DNA of 46,525 bases from an uncultured Pseudomonadota bacterium (GTDB taxonomy: Bacteria > Myxococcota_A > UBA796 > SXON01): NCBI GenBank assembly GCA_903891165.1, contig CAITDR010000195.1:1-46525 (forward strand). The letters run 5' to 3'. The notes under the pieces were generated by a model. It ran no database searches. It was given only the letters and a program-made list of their open reading frames with translations, and was not told the DNA's origin. Position 1 is the stretch's first letter. Every line of letters starts with the position of its first letter. The position numbers and the translations under genes are program-made. Positions 1 through 8,665 of the stretch are shown here, one piece after another.

Positions 1-537
1 ACCCGCGAGCTGGCAGCGCAGACGGGCAGAAAGGTGATTTTAGGCTTGGAGATCCACCACGGCCAGTACCTGGGCGAGCTGCACGAGGTGCACCACTGCT
101 GCCAGGGTTTGAAAGAGACCGGCTGGGAGTTCCTGGGCTTTATCGAGGATCCTGCCAACCGCTTTATCGCTGCCAAAGGCGACCTGCTCTCTGCGATGGA
201 CTTTGCGCGGATGGTGCGCGCATGGGGAGGGCGCCTTATTGCGTGGCATCTGAAGGACGTGCGCTATATTTCGCCCTGGCCCCAGTATCATCCGCAGCCC
301 ATCCAGAAAATCGGAGAGCGATTTTTTGTGTGGGACACGGATAAATACGCGTGGTCGGAGCTGGGGGAGGGGGAGGTTGACCTCTCTGCCACCCTGTCGG
401 CGGCGGCGCTGCTCTCCGAGCCGCCGGGTGCGGGCTGCATCGTGAGTACGGAGTATGTGGCGGCCTCTGAGAACGAAGCGGAGGCGACGGCTATTTTAAG
501 TACCTACCATAGTCTGCTTCGCGACGGTTCGGTCTGA
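1..537 (+). CDS. Sugar phosphate isomerase/epimerase-like TIM-barrel protein (5'-truncated by window edge)
   Basis: The frame is open from base 1, so this is the C-terminal ~178 residues of a longer protein; the GTG at 34 is internal. Visible landmarks fit the xylose isomerase-like/AP endonuclease 2 TIM-barrel superfamily: an E-I-H-H strand near the left end, I-E-D-P-A-N-R-F (matching the usual 'xxDpgN' strand), W-H-L-K-D-V (matching the usual 'vHlKDv' metal-ligand strand), and a late S-T-E-Y. In this family these acidic and His residues bind a divalent metal that catalyses ketose/aldose isomerisation or epimerisation. The substrate cannot be told from the fragment. It ends 16 bp before a convergent lipoprotein gene. 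Family call is moderately sure; exact function unknown. Confidence 0.65.
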   Translation, partial: TRELAAQTGRKVILGLEIHHGQYLGELHEVHHCCQGLKETGWEFLGFIEDPANRFIAAKGDLLSAMDFARMVRAWGGRLIAWHLKDVRYISPWPQYHPQPIQKIGERFFVWDTDKYAWSELGEGEVDLSATLSAAALLSEPPGAGCIVSTEYVAASENEAEATAILSTYHSLLRDGSV

Positions 538-557
538 GCCTCCGCTTGGCGGCTCAG
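534..557. terminator. Inverted repeat spanning two convergent stop codons
   Basis: CTGAGCC (534-540) and GGCTCAG (551-557) form a perfect 7-bp stem with a 10-nt loop. It covers the stop codon of the upstream plus-strand gene and that of the convergent lipoprotein gene. There is no clear T-tract on either side, so it may only act as a weak bidirectional terminator or 3'-end stabiliser. Confidence 0.35.
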
Positions 558-2221
558 TTCGCGACCCCAAGCCCCAGGGTCACATCGGTGTGGGAATTGC
601 CCGCGTCGCGCTCGGCCTGCCCTTCGTCGATGGTCACCCCGTAGAGAGTGGGAAGATCAAAGCTCAGGTTTCCGAGCAGTGCCAGGATCAGGTCGATGGG
701 AAGCGACTCCTCCACCAGCTTCGTGGTGGCCTCGTCCGATGCGCCCCAGTCGGAATCACGCACGATCATTCCGATATCCGGCTCTCCCAGGTCCAACACC
801 AGTTTTCCACCCTCGATCCGCAGGTCCAGATCGGCCTTGACGGTCAGCGCCAGCTCCAGGTAGCTGCCCAGGTCCGAGTCGTCGGTCTCGATCCGTACAA
901 ACATCTCGCCCAGCTGCACCTGGATCTTGCCATCCACGCCGATGATCACCGGGGGCAAATCTGCACGCGTCGAGATGCTGCCTGCCGTGGCATGGAGGGG
1001 TGCCAACATAAATGAATCCAGGCTGCCGTCGGTGGTAGACAGGGTCATGTCCAGCATGCCCACCCGCCAGGCTTCGTAGAGCACCCGGTTCATCAGATCG
1101 TCGGAAATGGCGCCTGCAACCTCAGCATGGCGGCTGATGGTGGGCTCCGCATAGGGCGCCTTCAGATAGCCGGGCGAGGATTTTGTAAGCTCACCCTCGA
1201 TATCTACGCCCAGATCCAGGGAGATTGCAAGTCCCTCGTCGTCGATCTCCAGCTCCCGGAAGCCATAGGACAGGGTGACTTCGCGATCCAACAGCGTGGT
1301 GGTGACCGAGGGGGCAAGACCGGCCAGGGTCTGCTCCACCAGCGGCGGCACCATCGTGGTGATCTGGTCCACCAGCATCCCCTCCACGGTGCTGGCGATG
1401 GTGTCCACCAGGATATAGTCGGTCAGGATGGAGGGGATAAAGGAGAGATCGTACCAGAAACCATTGAGCGAAACATCGGTATTGAGAAGCTCAATCGCAA
1501 GAGAACCATCTTCGGTGGCGCCACCGGTGATGGTGGCGGTGATGACGGCTTCATCGGCACCCATGCCCATGGTGGCGTCCAGATCGATGCCCACGGCGCT
1601 GCCGTAGGCGTACAGGGCCACATCCAGGTTCTCCAGGGTCAGCACCAGCTCCAGGTTGCCACCGTCCGGCTGGATCTGTACGTCCACCCCGGTGAAGTCC
1701 ACACTCACCAGATCCACATAGAGGGCCCCGGCGGTCCAGCCCAGCAGGTCGACCGTCTTCTCATAGATCGGGTTCATCCCGCCCATTGCGCCGTTGAGCA
1801 CCTCAGGGGTCACTGCAGCTTCCACCACCCCCTCCAGCCGATCCAGCCCCGCTTGGTTCAGCCTCAGAAGCACTGCATCCTCTACCCGCTCCTCCGGCTT
1901 CCCATAGTCCCCAGCAAGAACCCCGTTTCTTGCCAGAAGGGTATCCCCGCGTAGATCCACGGCCATGGCCTCCACGAGGCTCACGCCGCGCTCCAAGACG
2001 ATCTGTGTGGAGAAGGTGCCGTCCTCAGCTTGTACCGATTGCCCCTGGACTTCCAGGCTCTTCACATTCTCGGCCTCCCCGGAAGCCTGATTCTCGCCGA
2101 TGGCCAGAAAAGCGGCCGGCGCCGGGCTCTCCAGGCTGAAGCGCGCATCCGGAACTTCCTCCTCCGCCTTTTCTTCCTTCTTGCAGCCGAGAAGTAGGAC
2201 CAGAAGGGGGAGCAGGCGCAT
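554..2221 (-). CDS. Large lipoprotein of unknown function (possible lipid-binding beta-rich protein)
   Basis: 555 residues. The N-terminus MRLLPLLVLLLGC is a short lipoprotein signal with Cys13 as the likely lipidated residue, followed by a charged KKEEKAEEE tether. The rest is acidic and made of repeated hydrophobic beta strands (V-x-L-x-L patterns), with long Leu/Val/Asp-rich stretches and few cysteines. Two similar halves with a central amphipathic helical segment are reminiscent of BPI/TULIP-type lipid carriers, but this is only an impression. An SD (GGAG) lies 7-8 nt before the ATG at 2221. It is a stand-alone gene, divergent from nothing obvious upstream except the 3' end of another minus-strand gene. 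Envelope location is likely; the function is not recognisable. Confidence 0.8.
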   Translation of the reverse strand: MRLLPLLVLLLGCKKEEKAEEEVPDARFSLESPAPAAFLAIGENQASGEAENVKSLEVQGQSVQAEDGTFSTQIVLERGVSLVEAMAVDLRGDTLLARNGVLAGDYGKPEERVEDAVLLRLNQAGLDRLEGVVEAAVTPEVLNGAMGGMNPIYEKTVDLLGWTAGALYVDLVSVDFTGVDVQIQPDGGNLELVLTLENLDVALYAYGSAVGIDLDATMGMGADEAVITATITGGATEDGSLAIELLNTDVSLNGFWYDLSFIPSILTDYILVDTIASTVEGMLVDQITTMVPPLVEQTLAGLAPSVTTTLLDREVTLSYGFRELEIDDEGLAISLDLGVDIEGELTKSSPGYLKAPYAEPTISRHAEVAGAISDDLMNRVLYEAWRVGMLDMTLSTTDGSLDSFMLAPLHATAGSISTRADLPPVIIGVDGKIQVQLGEMFVRIETDDSDLGSYLELALTVKADLDLRIEGGKLVLDLGEPDIGMIVRDSDWGASDEATTKLVEESLPIDLILALLGNLSFDLPTLYGVTIDEGQAERDAGNSHTDVTLGLGVAN

Positions 2222-2266
2222 GTTGGATCTCCAAAGCCTGCTTCTACCCGCGAAATGTGGCGATTG

Positions 2267-3106
2267 TCAAGCCGCCTGGCGCATCAGCCGCTCCGCAAAG
2301 TCCAGCGGATGGTCCAGGTAGGGGGCGTGTCCGAAGCCAGACCCATCCTCGAAGTGTGCATGAGGAGGTAGGTTATTCCTATAGAATTCTCGACTCTCCG
2401 TCGGGAGGATACGGTCGTGTTCTCCCCAGAACACCCAGATCGGCATCGGCAGGCTCTGCAGCTGTTCGGCGGTCAGCATGTGTTCCGGGCCGATTCGCTC
2501 CAGCAGATCCACCACGCCCTTCTTCCCAAAACGTTGCCGGACCCCCCACGCGAGGATGTGCCGCATGCGGGTGCGTCGTGCCATGAAGCGGTCCACCATG
2601 TCTACCGCTTCTGCGTGATTTTGTGGGCGAAGGCCATCCACAAATTCGACAAAGGCCCGGTCGGTCATGGGTGCCCCGGCAGGGGAGGCCAGCAGCAAAC
2701 GTTGTACCCGGTCCGGACGGTGAAGGGCCAGCTTCAGGGCCACCAAACCCCCAAGGGAGTTGCCAAAAACAACCATAGGTTCTGTCAATACTTCGTCGGC
2801 CACCTCCATCAGGGCCTGCTCCAGCACCGGCGGCGACATGCCTGCCGACGGCAGCGCCGAGGCACCGTGGCCGGGAAAATCCAGCGTGATGATACGCCGC
2901 ACCTTCTTGCGCAGCGCCGGCATCAGGAAAAAATAATCCGCCGAACAGGATCCAAGGCCGTGCAGCATCAAGAGGGGAGGCCCGGTTCCTTGCCCTTCGG
3001 CCTCCATCATGTGCACGTCCCCCCCCGAAGTGGGGTGGATGCGGCTGCGAAAACCCTGCGCACGCAGTGTGGTCAGAGACAGGGAGTTGATCAGGGACAT
3101 GAGCAT
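2267..3106 (-). CDS. Alpha/beta hydrolase
   Basis: 279 residues, typical length for the alpha/beta hydrolase fold. The oxyanion loop L-M-L-H-G-L-G is at residues 46-52, the nucleophile elbow G-N-S-L-G-G at 115-120 (Ser117), a late W-G-E-H-D-R supplies the probable acid, and G-F-G-H-A-P supplies the catalytic His near residue 262. There is no signal peptide, so it is probably cytoplasmic. Substrate is unknown: lipid esters, lactones and C-C bonds are all possible. Two ATGs (3106 and 3100) are available; AAAGG just upstream favours either. It lies divergently 130 bp from the HExxH-protein gene, so it may share a control region with that locus, but a functional link is only inferred. Confidence 0.85.
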   Translation of the reverse strand: MLMSLINSLSLTTLRAQGFRSRIHPTSGGDVHMMEAEGQGTGPPLLMLHGLGSCSADYFFLMPALRKKVRRIITLDFPGHGASALPSAGMSPPVLEQALMEVADEVLTEPMVVFGNSLGGLVALKLALHRPDRVQRLLLASPAGAPMTDRAFVEFVDGLRPQNHAEAVDMVDRFMARRTRMRHILAWGVRQRFGKKGVVDLLERIGPEHMLTAEQLQSLPMPIWVFWGEHDRILPTESREFYRNNLPPHAHFEDGSGFGHAPYLDHPLDFAERLMRQAA

Positions 3107-3238
3107 GGCCTTTCGGGGAGGGTAGCAGCCTAGGACTGGGCTGTCATGGGCTTTTTGGGAGAAAGCTCAGGTGTTTTCTCATGATAGTCTTGCCAGGTCA
3201 AGAGTTTCCGGCGGGCAAAGCCGAGGCTCCGACGGGTT

Positions 3239-4411
3239 ATGCGCCCCCTCATGGATGCTCCCTGGACGCTCCCCTCCGCGCAGGCCGATCTGGCCTCCAT
3301 GCGCAGCCGCGCGCTGCGGCGTAGCCTCAAGTGGCTTTTGGATTGGCCTTCTCCGCTGCCTCCGCCGCTGCGCCAGCCCTATGCTGCCCTGCGTGAGCTG
3401 CTTCCCCGGCTGTACCGGCAAGCTCCGGGAGAGCTGCTGAGTGCTCTTGCGCTGCCGGTGGTGGGCGCGCCTATCGGGGCGGCCACCCTGGGCCCGGACG
3501 GCGGCCAGGGGCTTCTGGCGGCGGTGCCGAGTCTGCTGGTGGAGCTGGGGCGGCGGGGCCTGCTTGGGCGGGCGGGCTTCTGGTGGGGAGCTCCGATTTC
3601 CCGGCTTCTGAATCCGCCTTTAGGCATGGCGATCTCCTTTGAAAAGCCGGCTTCTGGTGCCCTGTTCCGCGATGGCGAGGTGGATCTGGGACCGTTGGGG
3701 GTCCTTCCCCTTAAGTCTGCCCAGAAGCCTGCCTTCTGGCCGCTATCCGAGGGGGGCTGGCTGGCGGGGGCGGACAATAACCCCCTTGCGATGATGGAGG
3801 CCCACCCTGACAAGGAGGGGAATGCCCTGGACCTTGGCAGCGAAAGTCCAGAACGCTGGGTGGAAGCCCTACATTCGGCACGCGCCCTGATCGCGGAGAC
3901 CCTGCCGGAGCTTGCCGACGAACACCGCAGCCTTCTGGCCCTGGTGGTGCCGGTGGGCACCCATGGGGCACGCTCCCTCTCCGCCTCCTACCGCGAGGCA
4001 ATCGGGCAGGTCTACGTCAGCTTTCTGGAGGATCGCCGTAGTCTTGCCGAAGCATTGATACATGAGACACAGCACAACAAGCTGAACCTGCTCTCGCTGG
4101 TAGACCCAATTTTAGAGGATCGCGGCCAGGCCTTGTACAAATCGCCGGTGCGCCCCGATCCCCGCCCGCTCTGGGGTATTCTCCTCGCCGTCCACGCCTT
4201 TCTTCCGGTAGCTAAAATGTATTGTAGACTACAAGAAATTTCCCATCCCACTACCGCCTCTGACCGTTTCCTGGCGCATTTTGCCGAGATCCGCGCCGGT
4301 AACCACGAGGGTATGGAGCTGCTCCGGGAACACGCCCGGCCCACGGTGCTGGGACGGCAGCTACTCGACGGAATGGACCGCCTGGAGCGTCGTCAGTGGG
4401 AGTGGTCTTGA
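3239..4411 (+). CDS. HExxH-type peptide beta-hydroxylase-like protein (RiPP-associated family)
   Basis: 390 residues. The key block near residues 263-330 contains A-L-I-H-E-T-Q-H-N-K-L-N (His275, Glu276, His279), followed about 30 residues later by L-Y-K-S-P-V-R-P-D-P-R-P-L and then an A-H-A-F-L-P-V-A stretch. This order is the hallmark of the 'HEXXH motif domain' family found in natural-product peptide clusters, whose members are now described as alpha-ketoglutarate-dependent HExxH-type peptide beta-hydroxylases. That placement rests on recalled motifs, not a search. Start could be ATG 3239 or ATG 3251; neither has a good SD. The last bases overlap the decarboxylase start, so the two are translationally coupled. 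No radical-SAM or leader-binding (RRE) gene is adjacent. It could instead be a metalloprotease, though the spacing and flanking motif argue for the hydroxylase family. Confidence 0.75.
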   Translation: MRPLMDAPWTLPSAQADLASMRSRALRRSLKWLLDWPSPLPPPLRQPYAALRELLPRLYRQAPGELLSALALPVVGAPIGAATLGPDGGQGLLAAVPSLLVELGRRGLLGRAGFWWGAPISRLLNPPLGMAISFEKPASGALFRDGEVDLGPLGVLPLKSAQKPAFWPLSEGGWLAGADNNPLAMMEAHPDKEGNALDLGSESPERWVEALHSARALIAETLPELADEHRSLLALVVPVGTHGARSLSASYREAIGQVYVSFLEDRRSLAEALIHETQHNKLNLLSLVDPILEDRGQALYKSPVRPDPRPLWGILLAVHAFLPVAKMYCRLQEISHPTTASDRFLAHFAEIRAGNHEGMELLREHARPTVLGRQLLDGMDRLERRQWEWS

Positions 4412-5862
4412 AGTCCTGGCCTCTGGAGCCTGAACCTGCACTTTTTCGGCAGCGGGTGGAGTTGGTGTTGGATCGGTTGGTGCCCTGGCTTGCAAAGCTG
4501 GAGACGCAGCCCATGCACCACACCGCGGGGGGGCGAAAGCTCGCCCGTGCCATTCGTGAGGATCTACCCGAACAAGGTGTGTCGTTCCGTCGCCTGATGG
4601 GGCAGCTTTTTGAGCGGCTGATCCCGGCGAGCCTGAACACCGCTTCGCCGGGCTACCTGGCCTATATTCCCGGCGGGGGACTTACCGAAGCCGCGATTGC
4701 CGACCTGATTGCGGATGTGACCAACCGCTACACCGGCCTGTGGATGCCCGCGCCGGGGCTGGTGCAGCTGGAGATCAACGTCCTGCGCTGGCTGTGTACG
4801 ATGGTGGGTTTTGGAGAGGGGAGCGGCGGAATTCTCACGACGGGTGGGTCGATGGCCAACCTGGGCGCCTTGGTGTCCGCCCGCCACGACCGCCTCGGCG
4901 AGGAGTTTACGGAGGGGGTGATCTACACCTCGGCCCAGGCACATCATTCGATGCGGAAAGCTGCGATTGTTGCAGGTTTTCCAAGGCGGGCCTTCCGGGA
5001 AATTCCGGTTGATGAGCACTTCCGCCTTCGGCCGGACCTGCTGCGGATCGCCATTGCCGAGGATCGGGCGGCAGGGCGACGGCCGCTGATGGTGGCGGCT
5101 CAGGCGGGCTCTACGGCGGTGGGAGCGGTGGATCCCCTGGATCAACTTGCTGAAGTCTGCAAGGAGGAGGGGCTCTGGCTGCATGTGGACGCGGCCTATG
5201 GCGGCTTCTTCTGCCTGACGACGCGGGGAAGGGAGACTTTTCGGGGGATTGATCGTGCCGACTCCGTGACGTTGGATCCCCACAAAGGGCTTTTTCTTCC
5301 CTATGGAACGGGCGCACTGGTAGTGCGCGATCTGAAAAAGCTCCGGGCGGCCCACGCGGTGAGTGCGTCCTATTTGCCCGCTCCCCAGGAGGATCCCGAC
5401 GCCTGGGATTTCGCCGATCTGGGGCCAGAATTGTCGCGGGATTTTCGCGGGCTCCGCGTCTGGCTGCCGCTGAAGCTGCATGGCGCAAAAGTCTTTCGGG
5501 AAGCGCTGGATGAAAAGCTGGACTTGACGCGTCAACTGGTAGACGAGATCCGGTCCCTTCCGACGATCCGCATCGTGAGTGAGCCCGTGCTCTCCCTCTT
5601 CTCCTTCCGCTTTGAACCTCCGGATCGGCCGGAAGAGAGCTGGGACGCCTATAACCGCAAGGTCATGTCCGGCGTCAACCAGCGGCAGCGTGTGCTTCTG
5701 ACCGGGGTGACCATTGAAGATCCCAAGACACAACGCCCGATCTTCGTGATCCGGGCATGTATACTCTCCTTCCGTACCCATGCGGATCGGATCCTCATGG
5801 CGGTGGAGGATCTGAAAGCGGCCTTGGCGGATGTACAACCGGGCGGTACCGACGCCCTCTGA
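4408..5862 (+). CDS. PLP-dependent group II (aromatic amino acid/glutamate-type) decarboxylase
   Basis: About 484 residues, usual for group II decarboxylases. The PLP lysine is in L-D-P-H-K-G-L-F (near residue 293), the PLP-contacting H-V-D-A-A-Y-G-G lies ~35 residues before it, and G-G-S-M-A-N and P-G-Y-L-A-Y-I-P near the N-terminus are typical of aromatic-L-amino-acid decarboxylase relatives. The reaction would release CO2 from an amino acid to give an amine; some homologues are aldehyde synthases. Start choice: TTG at 4408 overlaps the previous gene's stop as TTGA and has GGGAG five nt upstream; GTG 4396 and GTG 4402 are alternatives. Coupling with the HExxH protein suggests a joint role, possibly on a peptide C-terminus or a released amino acid (inference). 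Confidence 0.88.
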   Translation: MKSWPLEPEPALFRQRVELVLDRLVPWLAKLETQPMHHTAGGRKLARAIREDLPEQGVSFRRLMGQLFERLIPASLNTASPGYLAYIPGGGLTEAAIADLIADVTNRYTGLWMPAPGLVQLEINVLRWLCTMVGFGEGSGGILTTGGSMANLGALVSARHDRLGEEFTEGVIYTSAQAHHSMRKAAIVAGFPRRAFREIPVDEHFRLRPDLLRIAIAEDRAAGRRPLMVAAQAGSTAVGAVDPLDQLAEVCKEEGLWLHVDAAYGGFFCLTTRGRETFRGIDRADSVTLDPHKGLFLPYGTGALVVRDLKKLRAAHAVSASYLPAPQEDPDAWDFADLGPELSRDFRGLRVWLPLKLHGAKVFREALDEKLDLTRQLVDEIRSLPTIRIVSEPVLSLFSFRFEPPDRPEESWDAYNRKVMSGVNQRQRVLLTGVTIEDPKTQRPIFVIRACILSFRTHADRILMAVEDLKAALADVQPGGTDAL

Positions 5863-5871
5863 AGAGGGTGC

Positions 5872-6051
5872 TCAGCCCTTTTTGCCCTTGGCCTTGGCTT
5901 TTGCCGCAGGAGCGGGATCGGTCTTGGGAGCATCCGCCGCCTTCTTTTGGATGATCACGGTGTCCTCGTCGTCCCCAAAAGCGTTGTCGGCGGCGGCACT
6001 GTCGGCGGTGGCCATGGTGATCGGGAAGGGCTTCCGGATGGTATCGGGCAT
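5872..6051 (-). CDS. 59-residue peptide of unknown function (candidate RiPP precursor or small basic-tailed protein)
   Basis: ATG at 6051 is preceded by GAAGGAG five nt upstream, a strong SD, and a TACACT box ~20 nt before the start. The frame extends upstream to 6132 but that part lacks comparable signals. The product has an N-terminal segment MPDTIRKPFPITM, an Ala-rich middle, an acidic D-D-E-D stretch, T-V-I-I-Q-K-K, and a Lys/Ala/Pro tail ending K-G-K-K-G. It converges on the decarboxylase with 9 bp between stops. Its closeness to the HExxH hydroxylase-like gene makes a precursor-peptide role conceivable; nothing in the sequence proves it. No Cys, so lanthipeptide-type chemistry is excluded; Asp, Asn, Ile, Val and Lys are available. 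Confidence 0.55.
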   Translation of the reverse strand: MPDTIRKPFPITMATADSAAADNAFGDDEDTVIIQKKAADAPKTDPAPAAKAKAKGKKG

Positions 6052-6145
6052 GAGGACTCCTTCGCGTAGTGTAGCATCCCCGTCGCGCTTTTCCCACCCC
6101 GCAACCCACGGGATGTACGATTGCCCTGTCAAGAGTGGTGTCGGC

Positions 6146-8665
6146 CTAGCTGCGCCGGTGTACGGCCACCTGGGTCACGCCCAGGAAAAACAGGGCGATC
6201 CCGGCAAGGATCCCGGCCAGCACCGGCAGGGGAAGCCCCATATCCGCCTCGGAGGAACCCTTAAAGCCCAGCTCATAGAGCACCCCGGTCACCCCCACCG
6301 GATCCTGCCAGGGGCCGCCATAGCGAGGCTGTTCGGCTATTTTGACGCCCACTTTCAGGACCGCGTCGTAGGCATAGCGCTGCGGGTTCAGCCAGCAGAG
6401 CAGCCGCGCCGTCTCCGTCATATTGCGCAGGTTGACCAGCAACCCAGAGAAGGCGATCTGCGGGATGAGCAGCAGCGGAAGGGTGCCCACGGCACCTTCG
6501 GAGGAGGAAAAGAGGGCGGAGATCGCCAGCCCCAGGCTCATTCCGACGAGGCCGGTCAGGCTGGTGATGCCCAGCAGCGGCAGGTAGCCGAAGGCGAAGT
6601 CGCCCAGGCTGTGGGTGAGCCAGACCATCGTCGTGAGTGCAAAGCACTGGACAAAGGTGAGCGCGGACAGAACCACCACCTTGGAAGCCACATAGGAAAA
6701 ACTGCTCACTCCGGCACGGCGCTCCCGGTTCCACACCACCCGGTCAGCAATCAGCTCGCGGACGGCGGCACTCATGCCGAACCACAGGCAGGAGAGCGAC
6801 AACACAAACATCATCGGCGCGGTGGCCTGCGGGAAGACAATGGCCATCACCGCACCCAGCACGGGGGGCTGGGCAAAAAGTACCATGTTTCCTGAACGAT
6901 CCCGGCTCTTGACGTGTCCATAGCGGGCGATCAAGGCTGCCGTATGCTGGAGGATCGACGGGGGGGGAGGAGGGGAGGGAGGAGTGCTGGTGCGGCCGGG
7001 ACGGGCCAAGAGCCGCTGGCGCAATTCCACATAGCTGCGGTGGGCTGCACTCTTCCGGTAGGCTTCCGACCATTCTTCCGGGGTTTTTTCGTGGAAGCGA
7101 TGAAAAATCGCGTCCGCCGTCTCCACCCCGAAGTAGCGGCAGGCCTCGCGCGGGGGGCCGAACCAGGCCAGCCGCCCACCGGGGGCCAGCACCATCAGGT
7201 GGTCCACCTGGGCCATGACCTGTGGACTGAGATCATGGGTAACCAGCAATACAATCCTGCCCCGGTCGGCAAGCTGGCGGATCAGGCGAACGATGTCTTG
7301 GGCGGAGCGGGGATCCAGGCCCGAGGTAGGTTCATCCAGGAAGAGCACGCGGGTGGAGCGGGTCAACAGCTCCTGGCCCAGGTTCACCCGCTTGCGCTGC
7401 CCACCGGAGATGCCGCGCCTCAGCGCGTCGCCGATGCGGTTGCGGCGGATGTGGCCGATGTTCAGCTCGTCCAGCACCCGCTCCACCTCAGTCTGGAGCT
7501 GGGCGGGGGTGGTGCCCGGCGGCAGGCGCAGGCGGCCGCCAAAGCGCAGGCTCTCCTCCACCTCCAGCTCGGGGTGGACAATGTCGTCCTGCGGCACCAT
7601 TCCCACCAGAGAACGGTCCTTTTTCAGTAGTGCCTGAAAATCGCGCCCGTCGTAGTGCACGTCTCCACGGTCAGCAGGGGCGATACCGGCAATCGCCTGA
7701 AGCAGCGTGGTTTTTCCCGCACCCGAAGGGCCGACCACCGCCACCACCTCCCCTCGAAAAAGGGTGAAGGAGAGATCGTCCAGAAGACTGACATCCCCGA
7801 TCCTTCGGCTGAGGCCCCGTGCGGAGAGCGGTGCGATCTCCCAGTCACTTTTCCCGGTGAGCAGCCGATTTTTCAGGTCCACCTTCAAACTGTAGGATCC
7901 AATACGGATCTCGTCTCCCTCCTTCAAAAGCGCGCGCTCCACTGACTGGCCATTGAGCAGGGTGGGGCGGCCCGAGCCGGTATCACGTAGGTAGAAGCCG
8001 TCTTCCTCCTCCGTCAACTCGGCTCGCAGGGCACCGGGCTGAGGGTCCACCAACACCACATCCGCCGTGGGGGAGTGGCCGATACGCAGCCGCCCGGCGA
8101 GCGGCCAGGACAGGCCACGCTGGTGACCAGGGGCGTGGCTGCGCAGGAGGTGGCAGACAATGGAGGGGTCTACTCCCAGCTCACTTGCGACACTTTCGAC
8201 GCGACGCAGCTCTGCATTGGAGAGGTGGCCGTCCTCGCTGACCACGGCCAACATGGCGTCCACAAGGCGAAGAGTGGCGTCCGCACCATACCGCTCGGCA
8301 AAGCCGGCGAGGTCCACCATCCCGCTGATCTCCGCCTGCAGGCGCCGCCAGGTCACCTCGCCATAGCGCCGTCGGAAGGCTTCCCGCTCCGAAGGATCGA
8401 CAAAGCCACGGAATTCGGGGCTTTCCGCCAGCTCTACCAGCGTCGCCGCGACCAGGAGTGGTAGCTGTCCGTGCAGCACCACCTGGGCCACTATGGCGTC
8501 GCGGCGGCGGCTGTACTCCTCCCAACCGGCGGCCGTGCCACGGATCAACATCCGCGCAAAAGCTGCGGCAAAATCCAGGACTTCGTCGGTCGGGGGTACA
8601 ATGGCGCGGCTTCGGAGCTGCCCTTTGAGCGCCTCCGCGAGCCGACTGGAGTCCGCGCTGCTCAC
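6146..8665 (-). CDS. TerB-like/FHA/ABC transporter fusion with ABC2-type membrane domain (ABCG-like exporter)
   Basis: 839 residues. Order: helical N-terminus; a TerB-like segment (~130-175, with S-E-D-G-H-L-S-N); an FHA domain (~190-265: G-R-L-R-I-G-H-S, T-L-L-N-G); an ABC ATPase with Walker A G-P-S-G-A-G-K-T-T (312-320), signature I-S-G-G-Q-R-K-R-V and Walker B L-F-L-D-E-P-T-S-G; a Pro-rich linker; then about six membrane helices of the ABC2/ABCG type. NBD-before-TMD is the ABCG arrangement; it would work as a homodimeric exporter in the inner membrane. The FHA domain implies control by Ser/Thr phosphorylation. The GTG start at 8665 directly abuts the TAG of the upstream secreted-protein gene, so translation is coupled. 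Substrate unknown. Confidence 0.9.
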   Translation of the reverse strand: MSSADSSRLAEALKGQLRSRAIVPPTDEVLDFAAAFARMLIRGTAAGWEEYSRRRDAIVAQVVLHGQLPLLVAATLVELAESPEFRGFVDPSEREAFRRRYGEVTWRRLQAEISGMVDLAGFAERYGADATLRLVDAMLAVVSEDGHLSNAELRRVESVASELGVDPSIVCHLLRSHAPGHQRGLSWPLAGRLRIGHSPTADVVLVDPQPGALRAELTEEEDGFYLRDTGSGRPTLLNGQSVERALLKEGDEIRIGSYSLKVDLKNRLLTGKSDWEIAPLSARGLSRRIGDVSLLDDLSFTLFRGEVVAVVGPSGAGKTTLLQAIAGIAPADRGDVHYDGRDFQALLKKDRSLVGMVPQDDIVHPELEVEESLRFGGRLRLPPGTTPAQLQTEVERVLDELNIGHIRRNRIGDALRRGISGGQRKRVNLGQELLTRSTRVLFLDEPTSGLDPRSAQDIVRLIRQLADRGRIVLLVTHDLSPQVMAQVDHLMVLAPGGRLAWFGPPREACRYFGVETADAIFHRFHEKTPEEWSEAYRKSAAHRSYVELRQRLLARPGRTSTPPSPPPPPSILQHTAALIARYGHVKSRDRSGNMVLFAQPPVLGAVMAIVFPQATAPMMFVLSLSCLWFGMSAAVRELIADRVVWNRERRAGVSSFSYVASKVVVLSALTFVQCFALTTMVWLTHSLGDFAFGYLPLLGITSLTGLVGMSLGLAISALFSSSEGAVGTLPLLLIPQIAFSGLLVNLRNMTETARLLCWLNPQRYAYDAVLKVGVKIAEQPRYGGPWQDPVGVTGVLYELGFKGSSEADMGLPLPVLAGILAGIALFFLGVTQVAVHRRS

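Noticed and set aside
4564-5838. 424-residue minus-strand ORF opposite the decarboxylase
   Set aside because: Arg/Pro/His-rich shadow typical of GC-rich antisense frames; the plus strand carries clear PLP motifs.
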